In this document: positions 12,540 to 28,009 of the stretch, piece by piece | Position numbering within the stretch: the first letter of the stretch is position 1 | Layout of the letters: each line of letters begins with the position of its first letter | Assembly: GCA_018105865.1 (NCBI GenBank) | Contig: CM030835.1 | Coordinates: forward strand, 7,483,316-7,547,315 | Direction: 5' to 3' | Source of the DNA: Metaphire vulgaris | Taxonomy: Eukaryota > Annelida > Clitellata > Crassiclitellata > Megascolecidae | Length of the DNA stretch: 64,000 bases | Made by a program: the position numbers and the translations under genes | Notes under the pieces: generated by a model | The model's database searches: none | What the model was told of the DNA's origin: nothing | What the model saw: the letters and a program-made list of their open reading frames with translations, nothing else

Positions 12540-12819
12540 CAGGGATGCACAACACGCGCGGACCCGCGGGCCGGATCCGGCCCGCCAGCGTGCTCTGTCC
12601 GGCCCTCGGAGCAAACGGTTTTAACCTCACAGAAAACTAGCCAGCGTACAGTAATTTTGTTGTAGAAGTTATATATCTACTGACTGGGCTGTCTATACCA
12701 ATTTGGCTACCACTAATCTTTGAATATAGATTATAGAACATGAATTTCAAGATTACGACCCTCGAGTTATCTGAGAATTTTCAATTTTACCCTTGGCCTA
12801 AAAAGGTTGTGAACCTCTG
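12540..12819. mobile_element. hAT-type (Charlie-like) element
   Basis: The 5' end CAGGGATGCACAACACG is followed by GCGGGCCGGATCCGGCCCGC, the arrangement seen in many animal hAT elements. The 3' end is GGTTGTGAACCTCTG. The flanks GCCTAGAG (12532-12539) and ACCTAGAG (12820-12827) form an 8-bp TSD. There is no transposase. Confidence 0.85.
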
Positions 12820-13199
12820 ACCTAGAGCATTGTATATTGCATACACGATCCTGTGAAGACAACTTAATTGACTACCATTTCTGACACATGAATTAATACC
12901 GTTTCGTTTTGCGGTGTTAACGCGCAAATGCTAAAGCTAGGATTGTCGCTTTCAACTGCACGAAGCCATAACAGAAACAAGCGAAAATTGGAAGCAAAGG
13001 GAAAACGGATAACGGTCTGCAAATAGAACAATCGCCCGAATGATGGAGTCCAAATAAGCAAGTTAGTAAACAGACGCCGTCTTCCGATGACATCTGGTTG
13101 CCGTATAGACGATCGATCGTCCAGACGTAGAGTTCTAGTCGAATAAAACTTTAAGACACCTTTTCTTTGAGCCTTAGAACGCATTTAATAAATGCGATT

Positions 13200-13393
13200 C
13201 GCCTGCATTTCCTCGTCGCTGCGCATGCGCGGCGGCATGTCCATCTGGCGAAAGAAAAGACGGCGACGACGACGAACGATGACGTCACCGGGGCACGTGG
13301 TGTTCTTGGGATGTTCGTTGGATGATTGTTGATATGGAGCCATCGTTAATTAAGCCGAGCCTGTGTCGCTGCCGCCGCCGCCGCCGCCGCCGC
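13200..13393. promoter_or_regulatory. CpG-rich candidate promoter with NRF-1, CRE and E-box words
   Basis: Within 80 bp there are GCGCATGCGC (13221-13230, NRF-1-like palindrome), TGACGTCA (13280-13287, perfect CRE) and CACGTG (13294-13299, E-box). Poly-CGA and a GCC triplet run (13371-13393) follow. Three palindromic activator sites in dense CpG look like a promoter. No adjacent gene is recognised, so what it would drive is unknown. Confidence 0.35.
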
Positions 13394-13586
13394 TGTGCAA
13401 GTTCACGATTAGCTTTTCTGTCAAGATCAGAGACGTCGATGATATTTTTTTGAACGGCGTTTGTAAATGCGGAGACGCTGTATTCGCTACGTTAGTCTTT
13501 GAATCACAATAGCTGAACTCGATAGAATTATATATACGAGTCCGTGGCGAAGATTCGAACATCCTAAAAGCAACGTACAGCAACAG

Positions 13587-13587
13587 C

Positions 13588-13680
<93 letters not shown>
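13587..13680. repeat. (AAT)n microsatellite
   Basis: About 31 AAT units. On the opposite strand it gives a spurious poly-Leu frame. Confidence 0.97.
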
Positions 13681-14533
13681 TGCATATTATTTCAAAGGAC
13701 AGTCCTTTAATGCACCTCTGAGTCCTTGTCCTTTATCGTTTTTATAAAGGACCATGGTTTGTCCTTTATATCAAAAATCAAGTAATGAAACCACACATTT
13801 CAATTGAAATTTCCTTTTTTGCTTGTCACCCCATTTCAGAAGGGAGATGATCTTTTTTGCTTGAATTTCAGAAGGGAAAGGGAGTTGACCTTTTTTCATT
13901 TTTTTGCTTGTCACCACACTTCAGAATGAAGTTAACCCTTTTATTAGTTACAGCGTATTGGAAGATAGCTAGAAAGCGTCACATCTATATATTGACTGAG
14001 CAACTTTAAAATGTCAGTTGCTGTCAATTTGTAAGTACAGACTGTATTCAGCCTGAAAGTCCATGCAGCCACCAGTAGCGTTCGAACGTCAGTCTTTCCC
14101 TATTTTAGGGGCCTACTTATTAAACTTTGAGCCCCAATTTTTCAATGTTGAAGGCATAGATTGTTAAATAAATAGATAGATAATGAAAGTCTGTGGTTAG
14201 AGTTGCCTTTGTCTTCTGCATAGAAATTAATGCTCAATAATTAGATTCTATGGTCAACTGATACGTCGCTTGCAGTGTCGCCAATGTGTCTTTTTTTAAA
14301 AAAAAAACAGAATTACCCGTAAAGACAGAAAAACACAAACATCGGATCAAGCCGTGACAAATTACTAATCGAGACCGCGGTTATGCAGCACCGTTCGACC
14401 CAACTCCCGAGGTAATACCGTGAATATTGTCTTCGTTACCGTGACTACTGATTACCGCGGTAAATTTTAGAACTTCGACCCAGTCCCGTGAGTACCGGTC
14501 GTCCCCGTCCCCACGCAGATCTCTAGCAACAAA
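13681..14533. repeat. Intergenic DNA with transposon-associated motif copies
   Basis: Repeated GTCCTTTA words occur at 13700-13780. Three inverted copies of the motif family TTTTTTGCTTGTCA / GATGATCTTTTTTGCTT occur at about 13813-13920. The same motif recurs inside several DNA elements elsewhere in the window. No gene is seen. Confidence 0.45.
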
Positions 14534-14727
14534 CAGTGGCGCAGTCACGGGGTTGTTTGGGGTTGTTCAAGCAACCCCATTTCCAAAAAATAAGAAGGCC
14601 AACACAAATGATGTAAATCCGTTGACTTTTGTTGAAGGAGGGGTGTAGAGGGGGTCAAGCACGGCCCCCGCTGGTGTTCAGTTGCATAGTTAAAAACCCC
14701 ACTTTGCATAAGCTGGCTACGCCACTG
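14534..14727. mobile_element. Non-autonomous hAT-type element, family 4-like
   Basis: It begins CAGTGGCGCAGTCACGGGG and ends GCTGGCTACGCCACTG. The flanks GCAACAAA (14526-14533) and GCAAAAAT (14728-14735) are a degraded 8-bp TSD. The 3' end of another element of the GGAGCCGCCA type abuts it at about 14736-14803. Confidence 0.78.
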
Positions 14728-15098
14728 GCAAAAATCGGTTGGGCCCCCATGCTTAGCATTTGCCACCCAAGAGCTCCCACTAATTAAATCCTGGAGCCGC
14801 CAGTGCGTCTATTCGGGCGTAGACTAGTTGTTGAATTCCTTCAAAACCGACGAGAAAATTTTATCGGGATTGGGGGCGGGGCGATTACTGATAAATGGCC
14901 ATACATTCTGCAAAATTGCTCCAAAGCTCAATATTTAAAATCTAATATTGCCTTATTTTTGTGGCTGGGGGTTTCCTTTCATCAACTGAAGCTGAGGTGA
15001 CAGAACGAATATGATTCCCGTTGACTCTATATCTTCTGTTGCTCTTATGCAACAGTTAGTTTCAGCCCAGTCCAATCTTCTAATTATTCGTCTGTCCA

Positions 15099-15291
15099 CA
15101 TGGGCGTCGGAGGGGGTGCAAGAGGGTGCAATTGCACCCCCTGGAAAAATTGCGGGGTTGTGAACAAAGTAAAATTACCTTGTTTCTTTCGTCACAAAAC
15201 CTTGTTTTGCACCCTCTGGAATTTTTTTTCATTTCTTTCGTCACAAGACCCCGTTTTGCACCCCCTGAAAAAATTTCTGCGGACGCCCATG
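15099..15291. mobile_element. Non-autonomous hAT-type element, family 6
   Basis: TIRs are CATGGGCGTCGGAGGG and GCGGACGCCCATG. There is a perfect 8-bp TSD, TCTGTCCA, at 15091-15098 and 15292-15299. The interior has GGGTGCAATTGCACCCC and repeated TTTGCACCCYCTG. A second copy, split by another element, is at 45046-45749. Confidence 0.92.
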
Positions 15292-15635
15292 TCTGTCCAG
15301 CTGCGGTTTGGCCGACGTAGCTTATTCTTTCTAGGCATTATGCTTGTTGTATTTTTCCTTGTATCGAGTCATGGTGATTTCTCTGTGCCTGTCCAAATTT
15401 CTAATCGGTATTAGATATTTTAGCACCTTCTCGTTTGTCTTTTTCCATCGGGGGCATTCTATGAATTGTTCTTAAGCGACACGTTTGACTGATTTTTTTC
15501 TCTTTGTGGTCCAACTTTCGCAGCTTACGACACTCCCTCAAACCCCCTTGTCGGATCGGATAAAGTTTGATCTTATTAACGTGCTCTTCTTATTCTGCAA
15601 GATTCTACCGTATACGTTGCCGTATACTCCCCTCT

Positions 15636-19198
<3,563 letters not shown>

Positions 19199-19347
19199 CT
19201 GCAAACTACACAGAACAAAAACGCACGCACACACGCAAAAATTCCTCAGAAATTAGCCTATTTATTGGAGTCTTTTGTTATTGACCTGGATCTTTTAGAT
19301 TGATTTTGAAGTAGTTTTGTTATCGAGGAAAGAAATGAACTCAGAAC

Positions 19348-19349
<2 letters not shown>

Positions 19350-19389
<40 letters not shown>

Positions 19390-19515
19390 CAGTGGTGGAA
19401 GAAACAAAAGTGGGAGAATGAAGACAGCAGCAGCAGCAGCAGCAGTAGCAGTAGTAGTAGTAGTAGTAGTAGCAGTAGTAGCAGCAGCAGTAGTAGTAGC
19501 AGTAGTAGTAGTAGC

Positions 19516-19579
<64 letters not shown>

Positions 19580-19595
19580 TAGTAGTAGTAGTAGT
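19350..19595. repeat. (AGT)n/(AGC)n microsatellite, about 245 bp
   Basis: AGT units are interspersed with AGC blocks and interrupted at 19390-19425. It is located just upstream of the first visible exon of the Cys-rich gene. Confidence 0.97.
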
Positions 19596-20032
19596 TCCCA
19601 CAATTTTTTAGAGCGCAGTAACAGAGATTGAGCTAATCACTTATAAGATACAAGATGTCGTGGAGAATCTGCCCCCACCCCAGAAGCTGATGCCATTTTT
19701 ATGATTAGGTATCCCATTTTCACTTAGAAAATCATCATGAATTATTATTGATGACCATTTCAACAAGTTACCACCTATAGTTATAGTTAGTAGTTCTGTT
19801 ACAATGATCAAGGGTAATTATATTATTTTACAAAGCAGCATAGTTTCGACAACTGTCGATAGTAGTACAACTATCTAATTGCCCATGTATATTACTGACT
19901 GACTGTGTCGCTGTGACCGTTCATCTGTTTTATAGATTCATCATTACTGTTAACTAATAACAGTTATGATAACAGGAGGAAAACGTATAGTTATAGAACA
20001 ACAGCAATGGGCCAATGGCATACGTCAAAGGT

Positions 20033-20332
20033 GATTTTTACAACATTTTGCAGAGTCATCAATTAATGCATTAACATCAACTTCTGCCGCCAAGTCTGCT
20101 TCAATTTGCAGCAAGTTTAGAGAAGAAAATCTGTCTTTTGTCCCACTGTGCTTCGCAGATAGTTCTTAACTCGGCGCATTGCTGAAAATGAACGTTCACA
20201 AGTTGCAGAGGTGACTGGAAGTGTAAATGATAAGTTTAAACAATTTCAGTAAATTAGGGTAGCTTTGCAGTTCAGCAGAAGCAGACTTAACTCTTTCGAG
20301 GTCTTTGTCGTTCACTCTTAAGTTTGAAGATT
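20033..20332 (-). pseudogene. Decayed hAT transposase, C-terminal dimerisation region
   Basis: The - strand reads VNDKDLERVKSAS and SYPNLLKLFKL. After a frameshift it reads LPVTSATCERSFSAMRRV and KNYLRST. After another frameshift it reads SLNLLQIEADL and VNALIDDSAK. The order LPVTSA-CERSFSAM-RR-K-YLRST followed by L-IE-D and D-LID-FA is the hAT C-terminal dimerisation domain (HATC). The frame is broken at least twice, so it cannot encode a transposase. It shows that autonomous hAT elements once existed in this genome, as the many small hAT-type elements require. It could also derive from a domesticated ZMYM1-like gene. Confidence 0.8.
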
Positions 20333-20411
20333 GAATCATGTGATATTAAAGTCTATGGATTGAATGCGTGGCACTGTGCTTTTATGTGTAAATAAGTAAG
20401 TAACAAAAGAG

Positions 20412-20660
20412 GCTAGGGGCGGAAGATGACAGAGTGGGTTACGTGCGGGAGGGTTAGGCTGACGGAGCGGGTTCAAGCCCCGTTACCCCGTTAGTGCCCC
20501 TAGTGGCTTTCACACAGGCAGTAATGCCTTCTAAGCCACTTTAAATCATGGTGAGGCTTAGACAGACCTGGTGTTGATGGAAAAACAATTTTTTGTTTTG
20601 GTGGGATTAGTTGGGTAGGCTTAAGCCTACCTTAGCCTTTAATAAAATCCGCCGATGATG
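20412..20660 (+). mobile_element. tRNA-derived SINE with LINE-like 3' tail
   Basis: A pol III box A-like TGACAGAGTGG (20427-20437) and box B GGTTCAAGCCC (20470-20480) are 43 bp apart, the spacing of a tRNA-type promoter. Downstream, AGTGGCTTTCACACAGGC (from 20501) and GCCACTTTAAATCA match the tail of the LINE at 61095-61500 (AGTGGTTTTCACACAGGC, ACCACTTAAAATCA). The end carries TTAATAAAATCC and GAT units. Confidence 0.7.
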
Positions 20661-21155
20661 ATTGATTTTAACTTAAACCTAAGCCATAAGAACACTTGCA
20701 GACAGCAGCTTATTTATCTCATTTTGACATCAGAACATTTCAGCAGATTGATTGACAGCCAGTCTGCGTCATTTTAAAGTGTCAGTTTATGGTAGCAATT
20801 ATTGTAAAACGAACTTTTGTCAATTCGTTGAAGCATTTACGCTAAACCATGAAGAGAAGGCCTAAGCAATGATTAACCCATATTACTGGCATTGACCTCT
20901 ATCTTGCAAATGAATTCTAATTTTATATTATCATCGATTGACGAAATGGTGCATCAACATCAGCGATTTATAAGCGAATAATAAACGATTATTCGCATCA
21001 ATACGCTATTGGAGTATTGGAGTCTATACCTTGAATGAAGGCCATCAACAAAACGCCGTCTATTGACTGAAAACATGGCGGTTTCTTCATAGCAGCGGAA
21101 TGTTCGATGTCTGTGGAAAAAACAAAAATTTCATTAGGCCCACATTGTTTTTCCT

Positions 21156-21255
21156 TCTGTCTGTCTATCTGTCTATCTATCTGTCTGTCTGTCTGTCTGT
21201 CTATCTGTTTATCCGTTTATCTGTTTATCCGTCTATCTGTCTGTCTGTCTGTCTA

Positions 21256-21292
<37 letters not shown>

Positions 21293-21305
21293 GTCTGTCT
21301 GTCTG
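21156..21305. repeat. (CTGT)n microsatellite
   Basis: CTGT units with CTAT and TTAT variants. It produces spurious Leu-Ser-Val-Cys repeat frames. Confidence 0.97.
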
Positions 21306-21349
21306 ATGCAATAATTATTTCTCAGCGGTAGAAATAGAAGCCACTGGCC

Positions 21350-21350
<1 letters not shown>

Positions 21351-21390
<40 letters not shown>
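21351..21390. repeat. (CAG)n microsatellite
   Basis: Thirteen CAG units. A CCG triplet run follows at 21595-21619. Neither is in a recognised coding exon. Confidence 0.93.
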
Positions 21391-21392
<2 letters not shown>

Positions 21393-21791
21393 CAGTTGCA
21401 TTTGAAGTAGCGACGTAACGAGATCCTTTGCGAATGCAGGAGAGAATGCTTCGACTTGGCCTCTCTGGTGGTTGGTTATATGTGTTGTGGTGGTGATCGC
21501 ATCTGGCTGTCGTTAACGCCGGACGCGGCTAAACGGACGAGTTACGAGACGACGGAGAGAACGGACCGAGGCCACAGCAGCAACACAGGGGAGACGCCGC
21601 CGCCGCCGCCGCCGCCGCCTGCTCCCTCCAAAATACCAGCGAGATTAGAGCAGCCGAAGAATTATCAATGATAGTTTGGCATTGCTTACAAAGCCTTAAA
21701 AAGAAGCACATGCTGTCAGCTGCGTAGATTTCTCTCGACGGCATCCTGACAATTGCATGCCATGGCGTGCTTGCACATGTGGTAGAAAAAT

Positions 21792-21805
21792 ACAGACAGG
21801 CAGAC

Positions 21806-21838
<33 letters not shown>

Positions 21839-22211
21839 AGCCTGGAGACAGAGAAAGAATTAAGAGAGCGAGAGAGAGAGACAGAGAGAGAGCGAGAGAG
21901 ACAGAGAGAACGAGAGAGTCCCACGGGCACATCGATGTCTCTGACGAATGACTCGCTTCTGAGTATTCTAAGAAGCGCTATATAAACATTTTATTCCACT
22001 GCATGATAATTTTTTGCTAATCTTAGACAAAAATCTAGAATTTTGCACAGGAAATGAATTGAAATTTCTGCAAATTTGGTTATTTTGCCCTGTTTATTTC
22101 TCGGCCGCTGGACTTTTAATAATTCAGAGATTCTGCGCCGAGACAGACATGGTATAGACAGACAACCAGACAAGCAGACAGGCAGGCAGACAGACAGACA
22201 AACAGACAGGC
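21792..22211. repeat. (CAGA)n and (GA)n microsatellite cluster
   Basis: CAGA units at 21792-21838, GA-rich DNA at 21865-21915 and a second CAGA cluster at 22141-22211. The 21.1-22.2 kb interval is thus largely CTGT/CAGA in opposite orientations. Confidence 0.92.
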
Positions 22212-22679
22212 ACATCTTTCAGCGGCCGAAAAATGCATTAAGGTTGTTATGGCTTCTTTCGGGGAATCCGACTGTTCCGAACTAATGGTGCTATGTCCAT
22301 AGGTTCGAATTGGCCTCGAATAATCATCTGTCGCGTCAGGAAAATTAACTTCAGCGACAGGAGAAACGCCAAACGCTGCTTAGTGTATAGGCCTAGCCTC
22401 CTAGGTCTACATACAACCACACAGCATTGCCAGCGTCTATAAAATGCGCCTGTCAACGACGTCTTCGCAACATGCACAGATGCATTATAAGAAACGGTCG
22501 AATCGCGAATTCGATTCTATAACAACGCAAGAAACCTTACTTGTCTCTGATAAAATCCCTATAGGTTATATGATCAGAGGCAAGAAGCAGGAGCGAACAA
22601 AGGCATCCCAAACGATATTCTAGCAAAGGAATTTAATAGCGAAATTCTAATAATTCTAATCCATTATCTCGTCTCTCTC

Positions 22680-22704
22680 TCACCCACACCCACACCCCAC
22701 ACAT

Positions 22705-22771
<67 letters not shown>

Positions 22772-22772
22772 A
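22680..22772. repeat. (CA)n-(TA)n compound microsatellite
   Basis: CA units from 22710 to 22757 run into TA to 22771, preceded by CCCACA variants. Confidence 0.95.
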
Positions 22773-23391
22773 GTATGTATGTATGTATACGCATTGCGTG
22801 TATGCACTGTATTTATAGGCCTATGTATGTACGTATTTATGCGCATGCATCTATTTATGTGTGTATGAATGTATGGATGCATATGTGATCTGATTCCTGA
22901 AAAGACCCGGTCTTTTGCTGATGGATTTAAAGTACCATCGATTGATATCTTTAGAGTATTAGAAATGGTGTTATGCAAGTGCATAATTATTAGTATTATA
23001 TGCATGTAGACCTGTGTGTGTACATGCGGAGAATGCATGCACGGATCTATACAGTCACGTAAAATCTGCCCTTATTCGACGTTTAATAATCAGAAAATCA
23101 GTGAGTCTTATTAGATGCAATAATTGCATGACATATATGCATTGGTTTCTAGACTCTCGCATGCCACCAGCCTATGCAGTTACTGTGGACCAGAGAGGCT
23201 ATAGATATCTTCGGCGGACAGCCACTCTGCTCTGGCGTGGAAACGATATAGGGCGGTCCAGTAGCAAGTCTAACCAGGTGTTTAACAAATTCAAGATACA
23301 TATGCAAGGCCATTCTAGATTTTAAAAGCTATTTCACTCGCGTTATTGAATTGACAATACTGTAATTGCAGGCATTATGTGTTCGTATACC

Positions 23392-23471
23392 TGACTCTCT
23401 TCTGCCTATGTCTGACTCTCTTCTGCCTACGTCTGACTCTTCTGCCTACGTCTGACTCTCTTCTGCCTACG
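23392..23471. repeat. Minisatellite, about 22-bp unit, four copies
   Basis: The unit is close to CTGACTCTCTTCTGCCTACG, repeated four times. One copy lacks four bases and one has TATG in place of TACG. Confidence 0.9.
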
Positions 23472-23713
23472 TGCATATTCCGATGGACGTATGGGGCGCC
23501 ATTAATAATTGTTATTCTCATTTTCCTAACTATAGGCCTATACTGTCTGCTCATTTAATGACCAAACGAGTAAATAAATAACGGCCGCTTCGACCGACTA
23601 TTGAAGGCACTCGACTTCGTTGTTTTGGCGGCGACGACGACGGCAATTCCTATCGTCAGCGTCAAATCATTTGCTGATAATCGGAAGAAAAATGCCGAGA
23701 TATGAACAACTGG

Positions 23714-23744
<31 letters not shown>

Positions 23745-23990
23745 TCCACCGTAAATCACCGACCTAATAGAGTCATATTGAAATTGGTTTTTCTGTGTCA
23801 CCGGTCAAGTCAGCCTCGGTTAATGTAATGTTCGATTGTCCTATACATAGTATACAGCATACAGCAAGCAGCATGCGAATATATGCAGCTGTTGCCATAA
23901 CAAACTTTGCGAACTAGCCATCGGTGGAGGCTCGGACAGCCAAAACCGAAAATTTCCCCACCGCCATAGAGTTACCTTTGATCAATGTGT

Positions 23991-24680
23991 CAGGGGCGTC
24001 CGCCCTGAGGCAGCTTATCCAGTGCCGCCACTGATGGCACCCTCAATTTCCGAAAAATCATGACAAGAGCAAAAAATGTTGACAACTATTTTTGAAGTTG
24101 CCAGTTACTTTACGTGGGCGCGATCAGTGTAATTTACCTAAACAGTAAGCGAGATGGATGACCTTCTTTAATTGTCAGGATTTTTGGATTTTTCAGAAGT
24201 TACTGAGGTCAGTTTGCCCAATATATAAATAAAAAATATGTATCCTAGTGGACTGTGTCACCCTGAGGCAGGGCCTCCGAAAGGGGGACAGTGGGGGAAG
24301 GGGCAATTGCACAGGGGTCCGGCTACCTGCAGGGGGCTCGGTGTCGGTGATGATGACGTATTAGCAATAGCACGAACCCTGAAAAAGACGAAAAAGCTCA
24401 TCTTCTCGTCACGAGCACAGAGGCCCGAGGAATGTCAGGGGCCCGGACCGATATCATGTTAAAGCAAAACAGGTCATCGACACTTTTTCACACTTGCTGG
24501 TTACTGGATCCAGAAAATTCTAGTTTCAAAAGACCGACAAGCAAAAAAAGGTCATCAACTTTTTCACAGACTTGTCAGGTCAGGGGCCCGTGACTATTCT
24601 TGCACAGGGGCCCGCAAATTCTCTCGGCGGCCCTGCCCTGAGGCACATACTTCACTTGCCTCATGGTTGCGACGCCTCTG
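23991..24680. mobile_element. Possible outer hAT-type element
   Basis: CAGGGGCGTCCGCCCTGAGG at the left faces CCTCATGGTTGCGACGCCTCTG at the right, and both carry CCTGAGGCA/TGCCTCA. The 8-bp flanks do not match, so the boundary or the pairing may be wrong. The element 24269-24635 is nested within. Confidence 0.45.
24269..24635. mobile_element. Non-autonomous hAT-type element, 367 bp
   Basis: TIRs are CAGGGCCTCCGAAAGGGG and CTCTCGGCGGCCCTG. There is a perfect 8-bp TSD, CCCTGAGG, at 24261-24268 and 24636-24643. The interior includes one GACAAGCAAAAAAAGGTCAT motif (24535). It is nested in the less certain element 23991-24680. Confidence 0.88.
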
Positions 24681-25432
24681 GGTTGGGGGGGGGGATTAAA
24701 CCCCCGCCTTGTTGACTAATCGAACACTATCGTAATATCACCCCTGCGTACTGTCGCACTGATTTAAAAGTTACATTGCTTTTTTGCACGTGTTCTTCAA
24801 TAATCCGAACAATGCCGATTTTAATAAATACAGTATGGATGCCGTTTTTAATGCGGCGATTTTTCGGCAAATATGCGATACTCAGAAGTCCTAAATATTC
24901 GGGGGGAAATGCGGAAATATACCATTTATAGGCCTACGCATAAATTTCCCATGTATGCGCCTATTGGCTATTTCACTTCGCATATTTTTGAAATTGCGAA
25001 GTTTTTCTGTTACAAAAACGACTGATGAACAAACAAGTTAATCCAAACTTGCGCTGATCCCCCGTAAATCTATAAAAATTTATAAATAGGCCTATACTAG
25101 GAAAATAGCAAAAAATGCTACATATGTGACGAAAATAGCGGAAATGCGGATAAAATTGACGCATATTTATGCAGAAATCGCATGTGCGGAAAAAACGGAG
25201 GAAAATGAGGCGAATTAAAAATTTGTTAATACGCCGTCACATAGGCCTATGTGATCGCGTAATCACATTAAACCGCTAGCCCTAAACAAGTGCATAGAGA
25301 CCTGAACAATCCCTTGAAACGACGTCAGACAGTCTTGACAATGCCACGGATGCAATAGTGTAGGTTGTCTTCCTAAATTTCAAGCACCGAATGCTGATGT
25401 TTACTAGATCGACGGTCTTACACAGTTTTTAG

Positions 25433-25858
25433 CATTGGCGTACCCATGATTCCAGAATAGGGCACGATAAAGACAGACATATACATCCTATCGGTGCATA
25501 GTTTAAAGACTTCAACTGTGATTTATTGTAGAAAGACCAAACTCTTTCATACAGCTAAGCAGCGGCGGCTCCACGTGGGGCCCGTGCACCCTGCTGCCCC
25601 AGTGGCCCTCTGTTACTCCTGCATACCTATCAACAAATGGTTGACCATCTAGCTCAGAAGTTACCACCCCAACGCCTCTCCCACGTGCTAAATCCTGGAG
25701 CCGCCACAGCAACTAAGTGCATCTACTTCGGCATTCGTTTTTACCCCTCCCCGCCTCAGATGAAAAGCTCTCATTGATTTTGCGCAAATTCCGCGCCTGC
25801 CCCCAGCCCGAATGGAGGGGGGGACTCAATCCCGTGCCATCCGTGGCTGTTGCAATTT
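25433..25858. mobile_element. hAT-type element of family 2 interrupted by another element
   Basis: The start CATTGGCGTACCCATGATTC, the interior GACTTCAACTGTGATTTATT and the right part with CAGCCCGAATGG...CCGTGGCTG match the family at 5047 and 29789. It is split at 25559/25710 by a family 7 element. The right boundary is uncertain because no clean TSD is visible. Confidence 0.65.
25560..25709. mobile_element. Non-autonomous hAT-type element, family 7 (nested)
   Basis: TIRs are CAGCGGCGGCTCCA and TGGAGCCGCCACAG. The 8-bp TSD is CAGCTAAG (25552-25559) and CAACTAAG (25710-25717). It lies in the opposite orientation to the copies at 37751 and 46643. Confidence 0.87.
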
Positions 25859-27916
25859 AGTCATGAATTCTGTCTCACGGTCTCACCCTGGGAAGTGCCG
25901 ATGTCAAGACATTTTCATAAATTGTTCCGAAATTTTTAAAAAAGGAATTCGCCTCTCCGAAACTTTGGCCAACGTATAGGCCTACAGCGCGACATTTAGA
26001 CTCCGGCAAAAGTTATTGTTTATGAAACCGGCACAAAGATCGTTTATCTTAGTAAACGATTCTTCCTACCTGACTTCCTTCGGCCAAACCGACATCAAAC
26101 GAAGCTTCGCTGTCTATCTCCTAAAATAGCGTCCTTGCGCTCAGATCCGATTTGGGTTCTGACCTCAATTTCCTCGATCAGGCGAACGTCATATTGCATT
26201 CGATGTCATTTAGCCATTTCATAATCTAGCTGTTTCTCTCTCTTCATATACAGTATATGCATAATATATACCTACATGCATACATACATGTACAGATAAA
26301 ACACATATATATCATGCATACATCCATGCACGCATACAGCCATAAACACATATGTGTATATATATATATACATGCATACATGGATTGATGAGTATAAAAA
26401 CGTGTAAGCTTACATGCTGACAATGCAGTGGGACAGTGAAATTGCAATATAGGCCTGCACTCCGCCTATAGGAATGTATGTATACACACCACACATGGGA
26501 TGCAATATTGGAGCGAGTAACGCTCGTTTGTCAACTCTAATTGAAACTTCCTCTGGACACGCTTACTGCAGAAGCGAACGGTCTCGGTATTTTGATCTCG
26601 ACGGTATAGTTTCAGTAGCTCATAGGATTTCATGATGTTTTATGAGGAAGATAGACCGATGGGCGGAAGAATGAACAATCGATGTGAAATTTGGTTTAAA
26701 AACTGGTTGTTGCGAAGATGAAAACGACGAACGGTTTTTTGCGGACAAATTGGCAATACTGTGTACAGCTAGATAGAGATCCACGCTGCAAAGCAGAATA
26801 TTAGATAGCCACACGCCACGTACTAAGCGACGATCGAATTCAATAAAGAATTGTAAAAGAAACCACGGATTTTGGAATCAAACAGCAAAAACTCCGACGC
26901 ATCGGCCTGTAGCCAGGAGATTTTTTTATTGGTAGCGTTAACGTTTTTCAGTTTTTCAAAATTTCTGACATTATCGCACTTTTGAGGTTGCGTTTTGATT
27001 CGAAAAATGGACCAAAGTTGGACCAGAATTGTCACAAATACATCCAATGACCTTGGACGATAGTTAACTTTTATCTTTATTATTGATTTTCAAGTAGAAT
27101 TCTCCTTTCCCCTCCCTGTACAAATGTCGAGAGCTGATTTAGTATGGTACGTTTGAATTTTGGAAGGCCAATGGTTGTTAAAATTCGCCGAATTTTCATG
27201 TATAACAAAACCTCTTGCAATACTGTCTCACTTAGGTATTTGCAATTGACTCATCTGTGTTTTTCGATCAAATAAGTTCGGGAGATTCTTGAAACTGACA
27301 GGTTACGTGATTGCAGTATGAAGCCGTCAAATTATCGCTTGAAAAACTGTGAAATTCAGGATTATCCGAAGTTCACGACACTTCCTCGGACCCCAATTGA
27401 TGACCATAATCGATTTCACTGGCCCACGATACGCTTGTAGCAGAGGCGGCTTTGGATGATGTACAAGATGGCATACAGGTATTGATGGAAGCGATAATAA
27501 TCATAGTACTATGTTCGCGGGGTGTGTGTGCATGTGTGTTAGAAATGATGTCGTTTATCCCAGAAAATCTTGAATTTATCAGTTTTTCATACAATAATTT
27601 TTCGTCGTCGCAGTGTTACCATAAATCAGCATTTCCCATGTGATAATGGCCAATAGATTTGCAAGTGGCCAGACAGTCCTGGATCCGCCTAGGTTTCCAA
27701 CGATAGCTTATTATATTGGGCCACTGCTGTCTATATGCTGAGGTGTTAACATTTTCGCTGTCACATTAAAAAATCTTTCGCAGAACCCGTTAGGGCCTAG
27801 AGCTTTTGTTTGGAACTAGACTGCTCAGTTATTAGTTGACCAATGTTCCCACCCATGACCATATCGATCGATTCAATCGTATCGGCGATTTAACCTTACG
27901 CCTGAGACATATACAG

Positions 27917-27917
<1 letters not shown>

Positions 27918-27975
<58 letters not shown>
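27918..27975. repeat. (TA)n microsatellite
   Basis: An uninterrupted TA run just upstream of the LINE fragment. Confidence 0.95.
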
Positions 27976-27977
<2 letters not shown>

Positions 27978-28009
27978 AAAAACGTCTATAAAACTTCACA
28001 AGAACTAAT

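Noticed and set aside
12864..13184. 106-codon - strand frame near the candidate promoter
   Set aside because: No recognisable motif, no supporting splice sites, composition like surrounding DNA.
21100..21331. Leu-Ser-Val-Cys repeat proteins (also at 43557-43887, 30785-30988)
   Set aside because: Translation of CTGT/CT microsatellites in several frames.
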